A DNA stretch of 64,000 nt. Source: Myroides odoratus. Lineage in GTDB: Bacteria; Bacteroidota; Bacteroidia; Flavobacteriales; Flavobacteriaceae. Below are positions 52,104-61,784 of this stretch, one piece after another (within the stretch, counting starts at the first letter, position 1; each line of letters begins with the position of its first letter). The translations under genes and the position numbers were made by a program. Where the stretch lies: NCBI RefSeq assembly GCF_001549985.1, contig NZ_LROZ01000003.1, positions 1 to 64,000 of the forward strand. The letters run 5' to 3'. The notes beneath the pieces were generated by a model. That model did no database searches. It saw only the letters and a list, made by a program, of their open reading frames with translations, and was not told the DNA's origin.

Positions 52104-52823
52104 ATGAAAGAAATAGAAAATATTAAGGTTACTGAGTTAATTGAATTTAACAGACGAGCTGATGGAAAAAATAAAAATAAATTTGCTCAAAAACTTAAGA
52201 CAAGAGAAAAAAAACATATTGAGGTAAAGGAAGAAAATAATAGTAAAGGAGGTGGAGATTATTGGATCAGTAGTCAAAGTTGTGTTTTAAATGTATTTAA
52301 AACAGAGAATAAAGGCTTATATGATAGTAAGATTTCAGAACTTAGTTCAAAATTGAATGAGTGTAAACTTAAAAATACAAGAACTAATTTAGATAGGAAT
52401 ATCCAAATACTAGAAAACTTTAAAGATTTTGATCTAGGTGAGTTAAGGCCTGATAGTTCTTTGAAGTATAATGTGCCAATAAAGAAGAAAATAAAAACTT
52501 TTATCTATAAAGAGCTTCCTATTTATTTAGCGCCAAGTTCATTTTATAGTTATAAAAAAAATAATAAGGATTATTTAGGTGCTTTATGGTTAGTCTCTAA
52601 AAAAGATGGGTATAAAAAAGCAGAACTAGGAGTTTTCTGCGAATTGCTATATTTTTTAATAGAGCAAGAATACAAGGATAAGTATTGTTTTGAAAAAGAA
52701 TATTGTTGTGTTGTGGACATGTGGAATGCTTATTCTGTTTCTTATAATGATATTGTAGAGCAAAAAATTCCACAATTACTAGATTCAATAATTACTAGAA
52801 TAAAGGAGGTTAAAAATGAATAG
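52104..52823 (+). CDS. Unrecognised 239-aa protein in the island
   Basis: A 239-aa soluble protein with no signal peptide. The first 60 residues are basic and glycine-rich (KLKTREKKHIEVKEENN, then GGGDYWISSQSC), followed by a helical middle and a beta/alpha C-terminal half (KELPIYLAPSSFYSY, ALWLVSKKDGYKKAELGVF, CCVVDMWNAYSVSYND). Its internal pattern is coherent and free of stops, unlike its neighbours, so it is likely still functional. I do not know the family. Its setting, close to a nuclease in a mobile-looking region, allows but does not prove a defence role. Confidence 0.75.
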   Translation: MKEIENIKVTELIEFNRRADGKNKNKFAQKLKTREKKHIEVKEENNSKGGGDYWISSQSCVLNVFKTENKGLYDSKISELSSKLNECKLKNTRTNLDRNIQILENFKDFDLGELRPDSSLKYNVPIKKKIKTFIYKELPIYLAPSSFYSYKKNNKDYLGALWLVSKKDGYKKAELGVFCELLYFLIEQEYKDKYCFEKEYCCVVDMWNAYSVSYNDIVEQKIPQLLDSIITRIKEVKNE

Positions 52824-53029
52824 TTAAGATAGTAAAGAGTAATTATCTTTCTTCTTATCTAATTCTTGTAGGTGTAATTAATATTTATGAAATAATAATT
52901 TTCAGGTATCAGGTTAAACGATAAACAATTTTAATGATTTAAAAGTAAATGATGTAAAGATAAATTGCCCCGTTTTAAAAAAGATGGTCGATAAAGGAGT
53001 AATTTTTTGAATAGAATATACTAATTTGT
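52824..53029. other. Non-coding stretch with possible relic
   Basis: A short stop-interrupted frame (for example VNDVKINCPVLKKMVDKG near 52948-53000) suggests a further decayed gene fragment. Otherwise nothing recognised. Confidence 0.3.
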
Positions 53030-53053
53030 AAGGGCGCATCATTATGCGCCCTT
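53030..53053. terminator. Hairpin AAGGGCGCAT/ATGCGCCCTT
   Basis: A GC-rich 10-bp stem with a CATT loop. It probably terminates the synthase gene on the minus strand. Its left arm repeats the word at 48471. Confidence 0.75.
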
Positions 53054-53080
53054 TAAATTTTTATGAAAAATATTTATTCT

Positions 53081-54139
53081 TTACACTTGATACACAAATG
53101 CATTAATATTCATTCCTGCTCCAACAGAGGCAAACAAGAGATAATCTCCTTTTTCGAAACTGTGGTTATCCAATTGTTTATTGACAATCATATCATACAA
53201 GGTAGGTAGTGTAGCTACGCTGCTATTTCCTAATTTTTGAATATTCATCGGCATAATGTGTTCTGGCATATTTTTGTCGTATAGCTCATAAAAGCGCTTT
53301 ACGATGGCTTCATCCATTTTTTCATTGGCTTGGTGAATGATGATTTTCTTGATTTGATTAATGTCAACCCCACTATCATCTAAACAAGCTTTCATCGCTT
53401 TTGGGACTTCAGTCAAAGCAAATTCATAGATTTTACGGCCTAACATCTTGATGTAACGCGTATCTTGTTGCGGTTCTTTTTTGTACGATTCACCAAAGTG
53501 AATGTAATAAGCCTCATCTGCAGTGAAACTACAACTCTTGGTAGCGATAATTCCCCCAGGTTCATCAGTTACCTCTAGTACTGTTGCACCAGCACCATCT
53601 GCGTAAATCATCGAATCCCTATCGTGTAAATCAATCACGCGAGATAAAGTTTCTGCCCCAATAACCAAACAGTATTTAGCGATACCTAATGACATATATG
53701 CATAGGCTTGAATGACACCTTGCAACCATCCGGGGCATCCAAAGAGCACGTCATAAGCAACGCAATTGGGGTTTTGAATTTTGAGGTTGTGCTTCACGCG
53801 TGCAGCTAAACTAGGAACGATATCCGATTGATCGGTACCGTATTTCATGTCCCCAAAATTATGTGCAAAGATGATATAATCTAGTTTTTCAATGTCTAGT
53901 TGTGCATTTTCAATGGCGCGTTGCGCCGCAATTGTACCAATATCGGTGGTTGTTAAGTTGGAAGTGATATAGCGTCTTTCCTGAATACCTGTAATTTGCT
54001 CCAGTTTCTTTGCCACTCTTTCGTTAGAATCTTTCAAAGGTTGACCTTTTTCATCACGAAAGTCGAACTGATGAAAATCATTGTTGGTCACAACTTGTGT
54101 AGGAATATAACTTCCTGAACCTTTTATTTTAACAGCCAT
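53081..54139 (-). CDS. 3-oxoacyl-ACP synthase III family protein (FabH-like)
   Basis: A 352-aa thiolase-fold enzyme. Catalytic Cys135 in FGCPGWLQG, His269 in IIHQANEKM and Asn305 in LGNSSVAT are all present. It condenses an acyl-CoA with malonyl-ACP; FabH starts fatty acid chains, while longer relatives such as this one (KASIII-like with an insert near 25-40) can serve other lipid or polyketide pathways. It stands alone, so its role is undecided. Confidence 0.92.
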   Translation of the reverse strand: MAVKIKGSGSYIPTQVVTNNDFHQFDFRDEKGQPLKDSNERVAKKLEQITGIQERRYITSNLTTTDIGTIAAQRAIENAQLDIEKLDYIIFAHNFGDMKYGTDQSDIVPSLAARVKHNLKIQNPNCVAYDVLFGCPGWLQGVIQAYAYMSLGIAKYCLVIGAETLSRVIDLHDRDSMIYADGAGATVLEVTDEPGGIIATKSCSFTADEAYYIHFGESYKKEPQQDTRYIKMLGRKIYEFALTEVPKAMKACLDDSGVDINQIKKIIIHQANEKMDEAIVKRFYELYDKNMPEHIMPMNIQKLGNSSVATLPTLYDMIVNKQLDNHSFEKGDYLLFASVGAGMNINAFVYQV

Positions 54140-54432
54140 AGTTTAATGTTTTTTGAAGTAATTAAGAATAGTATTGTAATTACTCTGAGATTAGATGAAT
54201 TAGTTTAGATAATTTGTACTACTAAGGTATAGAAATTGCTTGTCTTGTCCACCTAAATAAAAGTGAAATTATATTTAATGTAGCTTAAATTTAGTTAATC
54301 GGAGAGGGATATCCTATATAACGTTTAATTGGTGATGGTTATTGCTTTTTATTGTTTGATTTATTAATTTGAAATAACTAAAAAAGTATTTTTTATTCTT
54401 TAATTTAGTAAAAACTAAAGTTAAAAAAGACT

Positions 54433-55140
54433 ATGGCAACAAAACAAGCACAAGTAGCTTATATTACAGGAGGTACAAAAGGGATAGGAAAAGGCATTGC
54501 ACAAGCTTTGATAACAGCTGGTTATCGCGTGGCTATTTCAGGTCGTTCGTTAGATGAGGTAGAACGCGTAGCTCGTGAACTAGGAACAACGGATCAGGTT
54601 TTGGCACTCGCATCTAATGTAACGCAATACGAAGAGGAAGTACAAGCGGTAGCGCAGATTGTTGAAAAATTTGGACGCTTGGATGTAGTGATCGCCAATG
54701 CAGGAGTAGGTATTTTTGCCTCTATTGAAGAGCTATCGATAGAAGATTGGAATACGATGATAGATACAAACCTAACAGGAGTTTTTCATACATTGAAAGC
54801 GAGTGTTGCTCAATTAAAACAAAACAAAGGATATTACATCAGTGTGGCGAGTTTAGCAGGAATTAATTTCTTTGCTACAGGAAGTGGATACAATGCGAGT
54901 AAATTTGGTGTGGTAGGATTCACACAAGCTGCAATGCTTGATTTAAGAGCACATGATGTCAAAGTAACGACCATTTTACCTGGTTCTGTGACGAGTCATT
55001 TTAATAACCATGAGCCCAATGAAAAAGACGCATGGAAAATTCAACCAGAAGATATTGGTGAATTAGTGGTCGATTTATTGAAAATGAATCCACGTGCTTT
55101 ACCAAGTAAGATTGAAATTAGACCTTTAAAAACGAGTTAA
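54433..55140 (+). CDS. Short-chain dehydrogenase/reductase (SDR)
   Basis: A 235-aa classical SDR with NAD(P)-binding TGGTKGIGKG, NAGVG, the catalytic serine in VASLAG and the YNASK active site. It oxidises or reduces an alcohol/ketone of unknown identity; the lysine/arginine pattern near the TGxxxGIG suggests NADPH, weakly. DoxX follows after 17 bases, so they probably share a transcript. Confidence 0.93.
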   Translation: MATKQAQVAYITGGTKGIGKGIAQALITAGYRVAISGRSLDEVERVARELGTTDQVLALASNVTQYEEEVQAVAQIVEKFGRLDVVIANAGVGIFASIEELSIEDWNTMIDTNLTGVFHTLKASVAQLKQNKGYYISVASLAGINFFATGSGYNASKFGVVGFTQAAMLDLRAHDVKVTTILPGSVTSHFNNHEPNEKDAWKIQPEDIGELVVDLLKMNPRALPSKIEIRPLKTS

Positions 55141-55157
55141 CCTTTATAAAACGGATT

Positions 55158-55559
55158 ATGCAAGATTTAGGAAAATTTATTTTACGATTAGGAGTAGGTG
55201 GATTGATGATTTTTCATGGAATTCACAAAATTATTCATGGACACGATATGATTATTGAGCAATTAGCAGCCAAAGGATATCCTACTTGGTTGTGGCTGGG
55301 CGTGCCAATAGGAGAGATTATCGCTCCTATTTTATTGATTGTTGGAGCTTTTACTCGTTTATCCGGTGTGTTAATTGCTTTTACGATGGTGATGTCTATG
55401 GTTTTAGTAAAGGGAGGTGGTTCTTTTGCTGTTAGTACTACAACTGGTGGAATAGGAGCGGAACTCAATATGTTGTATTTAGTAGGAGCTTTAGCTATTG
55501 CGATGATTGGCCCAGGTTCTTATCGATTGTACAAAGGTAAAAAAGGATGGTTGGTTTAA
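55158..55559 (+). CDS. DoxX family membrane protein
   Basis: A 133-aa protein with four membrane helices (residues 7-24, 45-62, 67-85, 105-122) and the DoxX signature GLMIFHGIHKIIHG. DoxX-like proteins are membrane subunits linked with oxidoreductases in redox stress. It lies directly downstream of the SDR gene, which fits a redox pair. Exact role unknown. Confidence 0.9.
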   Translation: MQDLGKFILRLGVGGLMIFHGIHKIIHGHDMIIEQLAAKGYPTWLWLGVPIGEIIAPILLIVGAFTRLSGVLIAFTMVMSMVLVKGGGSFAVSTTTGGIGAELNMLYLVGALAIAMIGPGSYRLYKGKKGWLV

Positions 55560-55561
55560 TA

Positions 55562-55582
55562 GTTAACGGTTTACGGACTATG
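55562..55582. repeat. Short heptamer repeat (GTTAACG GTTTACG GACTATG)
   Basis: Two or three 7-base units of the GTTAACG family begin 3 bases after doxX, like the array at 57133. Confidence 0.6.
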
Positions 55583-55724
55583 GATCAAGAAAAAACAAGC
55601 AACCTGCAAAATATTAATTCGTTTTTTTGTACGTTTAGCAAACTTTCCGAGTAGGAAAAAAGGTGAACGCAATTGGGAGCCAAACAGCAAAAACGAAACA
55701 ACAAAAAACCGAAACAACAAAAAA

Positions 55725-56522
55725 ATGAAACCAGAATTAAATTATATAGAAATCAATCGAAACTCATGGAATAATCGCACAGAAACACATATACAGTCCG
55801 ATTTTTATGATGTAGAGGGATTCAAGAAAGGGAAGAGTTCTCTGAATGAGATTGAACTCCAATTATTAGGCGATATTAAAGGCAAGAAAATCTTGCATTT
55901 GCAGTGTCATTTTGGCCAAGATACGATTTCTTTAAGCCGATTAGGCGCTGAAGTAACAGGCGTTGATTTATCGGATGAAGCCATTAAAAGAGCAAAAGAA
56001 TTAGCAGAGGAAACGGAATCAACGGCTCAATTCGTATGTTGTGATGTATATGATTTGCCTAATCATTTAAATGAAAAATTTGATATGGTCTATACCAGTT
56101 ATGGTGTAATTGGATGGTTACCTGATATGGATAAGTGGGCTCATGTTATTGCTACTTTTTTAAAACCAGGTGGACATTTCGTATTTGTTGAATTTCATCC
56201 TGTTGTATGGATGTTTGATGACGATTTTTCAAAAGTAACGTACAATTATTTTAATGCAGAAGCTATTGTTGAGACAGAAAGCGGTACCTATGCAGATAAA
56301 GAAGCAGATATCACCCAATCTTATGTTTGTTGGAATCACAGCTTGAGTGAGGTGATGACGAGTTTAATTCAAAATAAGTTAACGATTCAGAAGGTTGAAG
56401 AATTTGATTATTCTCCTTATGCTTGTTTTCAACATACGGTTGAATTTGAACCGAATAAATACCGCATCAAACACTTGGATAATAAACTTCCGATGGTGTA
56501 TGCTATTGTGGCTCAATTGTAA
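55725..56522 (+). CDS. Class I SAM-dependent methyltransferase
   Basis: A 265-aa methyltransferase with ILHLQCHFGQDT (SAM loop variant), the acidic strand end VTGVDLSDEAI and a DMVYTSYGVIGW motif. The N-terminal YIEINRNSWNNRTETHIQS is common in a Bacteroidota family of unknown methyltransferases. Substrate is unknown. It may be transcribed with the DinB-like gene 100 bases downstream, but this is not shown. Confidence 0.9.
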   Translation: MKPELNYIEINRNSWNNRTETHIQSDFYDVEGFKKGKSSLNEIELQLLGDIKGKKILHLQCHFGQDTISLSRLGAEVTGVDLSDEAIKRAKELAEETESTAQFVCCDVYDLPNHLNEKFDMVYTSYGVIGWLPDMDKWAHVIATFLKPGGHFVFVEFHPVVWMFDDDFSKVTYNYFNAEAIVETESGTYADKEADITQSYVCWNHSLSEVMTSLIQNKLTIQKVEEFDYSPYACFQHTVEFEPNKYRIKHLDNKLPMVYAIVAQL

Positions 56523-56630
56523 GAGCAAGATAATAAGGATAAGAAAATAAGATAAAATAGGAGCGAATTGCAATTCGTTCCTATTTTTTTTACATTTAAG
56601 GAACCAACAAAAAAATCAAAATAAAAGTAT

Positions 56631-57158
56631 ATGAATCAAGTAGAGATAACGAAAGAATTAGCTAAAAAATACGGTGAATTCGTGCAGTATATTCATCAAT
56701 TATCCGAAGAAGCGTATCTCTTTCACCCTTCACCAGGAAAGTGGAATGCAGCCCAGCATTTAAATCATTTAGTTTTAGCGGTGCAACCCTTGGTTTATGT
56801 TTATACGTTGCCAGAAACGGCTATTGAGGCAAAATTTGGGCGTGTAGAACGACGCAATGATACCTATGAGGAATTGAAAGCCGCTTATTTGGTAAAATTG
56901 AAAGAAGGAGGGAAGGCACCTGAACAATTTGTGCCTAAAGAAGAGATTACAGCATCTAAAGAAGCGTTAACGGAACAATTGATGGCATTAATTGCACAAT
57001 ACAATGCAGCTATTTTAAAATTAGCAAAAGCTGATTTTGAGAGCTTACTAATCCCTCATCCTTTATTGGGATTGATTACACTGAAAGAAATGGCTTATAA
57101 TGCAAGTTATCATGTAGAACATCATTATAATGGTTTACAGTTTACAGTTAACGGTTAA
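56631..57158 (+). CDS. DinB-like protein (metal-dependent four-helix bundle)
   Basis: A 175-aa DinB_2-type four-helix protein. The metal-binding histidines are suggested by NAAQHLNHLV and YHVEHHYNG near residue 164-167. DinB-like proteins include thiol-dependent enzymes, but a substrate cannot be named. Its last six residues (QFTVNG) and the stop codon are encoded by the GTTTACA/GTTAACG heptamer array that begins at 57133, so the natural C-terminus may have been replaced. Confidence 0.85.
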   Translation: MNQVEITKELAKKYGEFVQYIHQLSEEAYLFHPSPGKWNAAQHLNHLVLAVQPLVYVYTLPETAIEAKFGRVERRNDTYEELKAAYLVKLKEGGKAPEQFVPKEEITASKEALTEQLMALIAQYNAAILKLAKADFESLLIPHPLLGLITLKEMAYNASYHVEHHYNGLQFTVNG

Positions 57159-57210
57159 CAGTGGATAGTTTACAGTTAATGGTTAACGGTTAACAGTTTT
57201 ACGGTTAACG
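57133..57210. repeat. Tandem heptamer array (GTTTACA/GTTAACG family, 11 units)
   Basis: Units in order: GTTTACA, GTTTACA, GTTAACG, GTTAACA, GTGGATA, GTTTACA, GTTAATG, GTTAACG, GTTAACA, GTTTTACG (8 bases), GTTAACG. It overlaps the end of the DinB-like gene. Confidence 0.9.
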
Positions 57211-57273
57211 GTTGTTGTTTTAGAGGGTAAACCTGATGTTAGGACATTCAAACCGTATACTGTTTAACGATAT

Positions 57274-57302
57274 AAAAAAGGAAGCCATCGGCTTCCTTTT
57301 TT
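57274..57302. terminator. Bidirectional terminator
   Basis: Stem GGAAGCC / GGCTTCC, loop ATC, with six A and six T flanks; between convergent genes. Confidence 0.88.
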
Positions 57303-57303
57303 A

Positions 57304-59079
57304 TTATTCTCTATAAATCTTTTCGTATAAATCTTTGTAGATTTCCAAAATAACTCTTCGTTTTAATTTTAATGTAGGGGTTAATTGGCCATTGTCAATA
57401 CTCCATACATCTGGTGTCAATTCGAATTTTTTCACTTGTTCCCACTTACCAAATTTGCGGTTTACAAATTCTACTTCTTTTTCAATACGCTGACGTACTT
57501 CTTCATTTTGGATGAGTTCTTCATTGGTATTCCCCAACGTGATATTTTTGCGTTTTGCCCATTCTCTAACAAATTCAAAGTTTGGTTGAATAAACGCTGC
57601 TGGCATTTTTTCGCCTTCACCAATCACCATAATTTGCTCAATGAAACGCGATTGCTTCAAGGTGTTTTCAATGATTTGAGGTGCTACATACTTTCCTCCA
57701 GAGGTTTTGAACATTTCTTTTTTGCGATCAGTAATCTTCAAGAAACCTTCTTCATCAATGGTTCCAATATCACCAGTATGGAAATAGCCATCTTTCAATT
57801 CTTCTTTGGTGCGTTCTTCATCTTTGTAGTACCCTAACATGACATTAGGTCCTTTACATAGAATTTCACCATCTTCGGCAATTTTAACGACTACATTGCT
57901 TAGCGGTTTTCCAACAGTTCCAATCTTCATGGATTTGTTTCGCTCATCATTTACTGCAATTACAGGAGAGGTTTCTGTTAATCCATATCCTTCCATTACA
58001 GGAATTCCTGCAGCATTAAATACACGTGATAAACGAGGTTGTAAAGCAGCACTTCCCGAAACGATGATTTTCATCTCTCCGCCCAAGGCTTCTTGCCATT
58101 TCTTGAACACTAATTTACGGGCGATACCCAATTGTAAATTGTAAAAGAATCCTCGGTTATAGGGTTGGTATTTGAATCCAAGTTCTAAAGCCCAAAAGAA
58201 AATGCTCTTTTTTAGGCCTGTTAAAGCAGAACCTGTTGCAAAAATCTTGTCGTATACTTTCTCTAAAAGACGCGGTACAACTGTCATTACATTCGGTTTC
58301 ACCTCTTTCATATTTTCCCCCATTTTATCAATGGATTCTGCATAGTAAATCCTTACGCCACTATATTGATATAAATAGATTAACATACGCTCAAAAACGT
58401 GACATAAAGGTAAGAAGCTCAATGCTTTGAAATGCTGTTCTCTGGTAAAAGGCACACGTTCACTACTACCCAGTACATTGGAAAGAATATTATTGTGTGA
58501 AAGCATCACCCCTTTGGGTCTTCCTGTGGTTCCAGAAGTATAGATTAAGGTAGCTAAATCATCAGGAGTTACTGCTGCCTTGCGTTGTTCTACTTGTTCT
58601 TGATTGGATTCATCTGCTCCTAATTCAAATAATTCATTGAGATTTTTACATCCAGCAATAGAATCAAAAGAATATACTGCTTTGATCAAAGGTAATTGAT
58701 CAATAACAGACATTAATTTATCGTAGATTTCTTGATCCGATACTACACAATAGGTTGCTTCAGAATGACTTAAAATGAAGTGATAATCTTCTGGAGCAAT
58801 CGTTGGGTAAATGGGAATATTTTGAGCGCCAATCTGTAGAATACCAATATCCAATAGATTCCATTTGGTTTGGTTGTTACTAGAGATAACTGCGATTTTA
58901 TCATTGGGTTGAACACCTAATCTCAAAAGTGCTCTCGATAAAGCGTTGGCCTTTTGAAGGTAATTGGCGGATGACGTCTTTTCCCAAACACCATTAACTT
59001 TGGTTACCAGCGCATCTTCCAAAGGAAAATGTTCATGTTGGAAATAAGGTATATCAAAAAGTCTAGTTGGATTCATCAT
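57304..59079 (-). CDS. Long-chain fatty-acid-CoA ligase (FadD type)
   Basis: A 591-aa AMP-forming ligase. Core motifs LIYTSGTTGRPKGVMLSH (P-loop), GYGLTET and the hinge YFHTGDIGTIDEEG with DRKKEMFKTSGGKY are present. It makes fatty acyl-CoA for beta-oxidation or lipid synthesis at the inner membrane. ATG codons at 59079 and 59076 are both plausible. It appears to be a separate transcript, 217 bases downstream of the FUSC gene with a terminator between. Confidence 0.95.
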   Translation of the reverse strand: MMNPTRLFDIPYFQHEHFPLEDALVTKVNGVWEKTSSANYLQKANALSRALLRLGVQPNDKIAVISSNNQTKWNLLDIGILQIGAQNIPIYPTIAPEDYHFILSHSEATYCVVSDQEIYDKLMSVIDQLPLIKAVYSFDSIAGCKNLNELFELGADESNQEQVEQRKAAVTPDDLATLIYTSGTTGRPKGVMLSHNNILSNVLGSSERVPFTREQHFKALSFLPLCHVFERMLIYLYQYSGVRIYYAESIDKMGENMKEVKPNVMTVVPRLLEKVYDKIFATGSALTGLKKSIFFWALELGFKYQPYNRGFFYNLQLGIARKLVFKKWQEALGGEMKIIVSGSAALQPRLSRVFNAAGIPVMEGYGLTETSPVIAVNDERNKSMKIGTVGKPLSNVVVKIAEDGEILCKGPNVMLGYYKDEERTKEELKDGYFHTGDIGTIDEEGFLKITDRKKEMFKTSGGKYVAPQIIENTLKQSRFIEQIMVIGEGEKMPAAFIQPNFEFVREWAKRKNITLGNTNEELIQNEEVRQRIEKEVEFVNRKFGKWEQVKKFELTPDVWSIDNGQLTPTLKLKRRVILEIYKDLYEKIYRE

Positions 59080-59215
59080 CGTCGTAATTAATTAGTTATT
59101 GCAAAATACGAAAAAAAAAGGGAATTTGATACAAAGTAGATCAAAGTTGTTGATTTTTAAAAAAATAGAAGTATATCTGCTAATGGATGGATGATTTATG
59201 TTGAATATTCACAAT

Positions 59216-59273
59216 AAAAAGAGGTGTTTTTTGCATTTAAAAATAATTTAAAAGACAAAAAACACCTCTTTTT
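59216..59273 (-). terminator. 18-bp hairpin terminator of the FUSC gene
   Basis: AAAAAGAGGTGTTTTTTG (59216-59233) and its exact complement (59256-59273) with a 22-base loop. Confidence 0.8.
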
Positions 59274-59296
59274 ACTGAACTAATAAAAAAGTAAAC

Positions 59297-61576
59297 TTAT
59301 CCTTTTTTAAATAGTATTGTTGGATTTAAAACGAGCTTTTTCTGTTGCATTTCTTCTCGTTTATCTCGAATTACCTTACTTATCTTTAATATTTTTTCGG
59401 ATAAATGTGCCAACCAGGTCAACTGTTGAATTACCATGGCCGATTCTTCCATCAAGTTTTTAATTTGCGTATCGTCTGTGTAAGATTTTTTCAACTCGTA
59501 TTCTCTAACGTTTTGTAAATAACTCATACTCACGCGGTAGCTTTCTTGGTCTTCTGCTGTGATTAAATCCTCTTCTGTAGGGGTATTGTTGAGTAAATTA
59601 CTGGTCAACTGTAAGTTTTTGTCTATGTAATCCATCACCAAATTGAATGATTCAGAAGCCTTGGTGGTATGACGAGATTGTACATACACGCCAATCGATG
59701 CTGCTGTCGATAAGAAGGTGTGATTCAATACGGCTAATTCATAAATTTCAGAACGCAAACGCTGTTTAGATTTTGGTTCTTGAATCATACGCTGAAAAGA
59801 AGCCATTAAGTTCCCCACTTCAATAAAGGCATATTTACGCGCTAATTTATACGACAAGGTAGGCTCGCTCTTTTGGTTGTAAATTTCTTTGATTTCCTTT
59901 ACATATTGTTGATTGGCCTGAATGGATTTTGACAAGTGTACATTGACATTAAGAAACTCCCAAGAAGGCCATAGTAAATAATTGGCTCCTAAAGCTAATA
60001 GAGCACCAATCAAGGTATCAATAACGCGATAAATCAACAAGTCCATGAAATTAGGCGTAAGGATAGCATAGATCAATACGACATACATGGTGATAAATGT
60101 AACCCCAACTTTGTAATCTGTATGAGAAAACCAATACCCTAAGATCATCGTTAAGATGGTTAAATAAGCAATAAGCGTGTGGTTATCCTGAAGAATAAAC
60201 AACAAACCAAAAGCAATCAATCCTCCTAATATGGTACCAATTACACGCTCAAAAGAACGCGTCTTTGTCAATCCATAGCCTGGGCGCATAATCACGACGA
60301 TGGTTAGTAAAATCCAATAGCCATTAAGCAGATTGAAGATATTACTGATAATCAATCCGATTAAAATGGTCAAGGTTAAACGCGTAGCATGTCTAAAAAT
60401 CGTAGAGGTAAAGTTGAGGTTCACAACGAGGGTCTCCCAACGATAATGCACGGGAGTTAAGAATTTCTCTAACTCCTTAAAGCGATCTTCTACATTATCA
60501 CTAAATGTCTTTTCAGTTAAGATGCGTTCTAAGATGTGAATTTTATCAATCTGATTTTGCGCATAGTGCAATACATTTGAAAAAGAGAGCACTGCTTCTA
60601 CTTTATTTGGAGATTTACTATCCGCAATAAAGGCCGTAAGCTTGTCTTGTAAAGCCACTAATTTGCGATCAAAATCGTATTTAGGCTTGTAATTCAACCC
60701 CATATTTAACGAATCTCCGATATCCTTAATAGCAGCAGCAAAATCTTCTGCTAACGCTTGATAATCGCGAATAATTGTTGGATCATCCTTATCCAAGAGT
60801 TGATGTAGTTCTTTATGGTCGAACGAAGTAGAAACGGCAATTTCCAATATTTCAACTAGGGTGGAGAAAGCTACGAGTAAACGTCTGTTATTGGAGGAGT
60901 TTCCTGTATTGGCTTTGTTGAGTACTAAAAATTCACGAAGGTTTTCATGTACTTCATTCAACTTTATTTGGATGTTGAGTTGTTCTTCAACAATTTTATC
61001 TGCATTTACGCCTGGAGTCCATAACTGTGCACGGTACTTCAGGTATTCTGCAGTTAAGTCCATACACTCTGAGGTTTGCAAAACTCCATAACGACGAGGT
61101 CTTATGAAATAGAAAGCAAGGGACACAACCAAATAGAGTAAACCTCCTAAAAGTAGGAGTAAGGCATGAATCCACAAATCTTTACCGACATAACTGTGTG
61201 CCAATCCTAAACTAGCAGCTAATAACCCGCTGAAGGAAAGTAGGTTGGCTCGATGTCCGTAGACTGAAATCATCCCTAAACTAAAAATAATAAAGATGAA
61301 AACAGGATAAAAGTACCAATGTCCTTGGGTTAAGGATAAGAGCAAGGTAACGAAGGGAACGAGTAATGCCCCTACTAAGATACCGTTAATTTTATCCTTG
61401 AGGTTACTGGGAATGTCGACTGGAGCCGTTAGTAAAGCACCAACCGCCATAGCAAATGCCCAATCAAATTGTTGACTTGGCATAAAAAATAAGAAGGGAA
61501 TTACGCCCGAAATGGTGATTTTTAATGAATCTGCTAAATGGGTATTGTCAGTGTATTTTCTTGCTTTTTGAAGCAT
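59297..61576 (-). CDS. FUSC family inner membrane protein (YccS-like)
   Basis: A 759-aa integral membrane protein with two FUSC-like helix bundles: an N-terminal set (residues about 15-155, FFMPSQQFDWAFAMAVGAL) and a second set around 385-520 (FRHATRLTLTILIGLIISNIFNLL). A soluble helical region lies between and at the C-terminus. Family members are linked to aromatic acid efflux (YccS, AaeB-like). Substrate is unknown. Monocistronic, with a perfect terminator hairpin. Confidence 0.92.
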   Translation of the reverse strand: MLQKARKYTDNTHLADSLKITISGVIPFLFFMPSQQFDWAFAMAVGALLTAPVDIPSNLKDKINGILVGALLVPFVTLLLSLTQGHWYFYPVFIFIIFSLGMISVYGHRANLLSFSGLLAASLGLAHSYVGKDLWIHALLLLLGGLLYLVVSLAFYFIRPRRYGVLQTSECMDLTAEYLKYRAQLWTPGVNADKIVEEQLNIQIKLNEVHENLREFLVLNKANTGNSSNNRRLLVAFSTLVEILEIAVSTSFDHKELHQLLDKDDPTIIRDYQALAEDFAAAIKDIGDSLNMGLNYKPKYDFDRKLVALQDKLTAFIADSKSPNKVEAVLSFSNVLHYAQNQIDKIHILERILTEKTFSDNVEDRFKELEKFLTPVHYRWETLVVNLNFTSTIFRHATRLTLTILIGLIISNIFNLLNGYWILLTIVVIMRPGYGLTKTRSFERVIGTILGGLIAFGLLFILQDNHTLIAYLTILTMILGYWFSHTDYKVGVTFITMYVVLIYAILTPNFMDLLIYRVIDTLIGALLALGANYLLWPSWEFLNVNVHLSKSIQANQQYVKEIKEIYNQKSEPTLSYKLARKYAFIEVGNLMASFQRMIQEPKSKQRLRSEIYELAVLNHTFLSTAASIGVYVQSRHTTKASESFNLVMDYIDKNLQLTSNLLNNTPTEEDLITAEDQESYRVSMSYLQNVREYELKKSYTDDTQIKNLMEESAMVIQQLTWLAHLSEKILKISKVIRDKREEMQQKKLVLNPTILFKKG

Positions 61577-61784
61577 ATTTTCAGTGGCTTAGATTTAGTT
61601 TTTCTTTTTTTTATCTGCAATTTTTTGTTTTGTACGGTAGACTATCTATGAAATAGTGTGGTACAAGTTAATTTCGCGTATTATTTTTTTTAAAGTAGCA
61701 TTATTTTCTATAAAGTTACTCAAAATGCTTGATTGTATTAGATTTCCTGCTTTGAATTTAATAATAATTTAAAACTAAAGCAAC

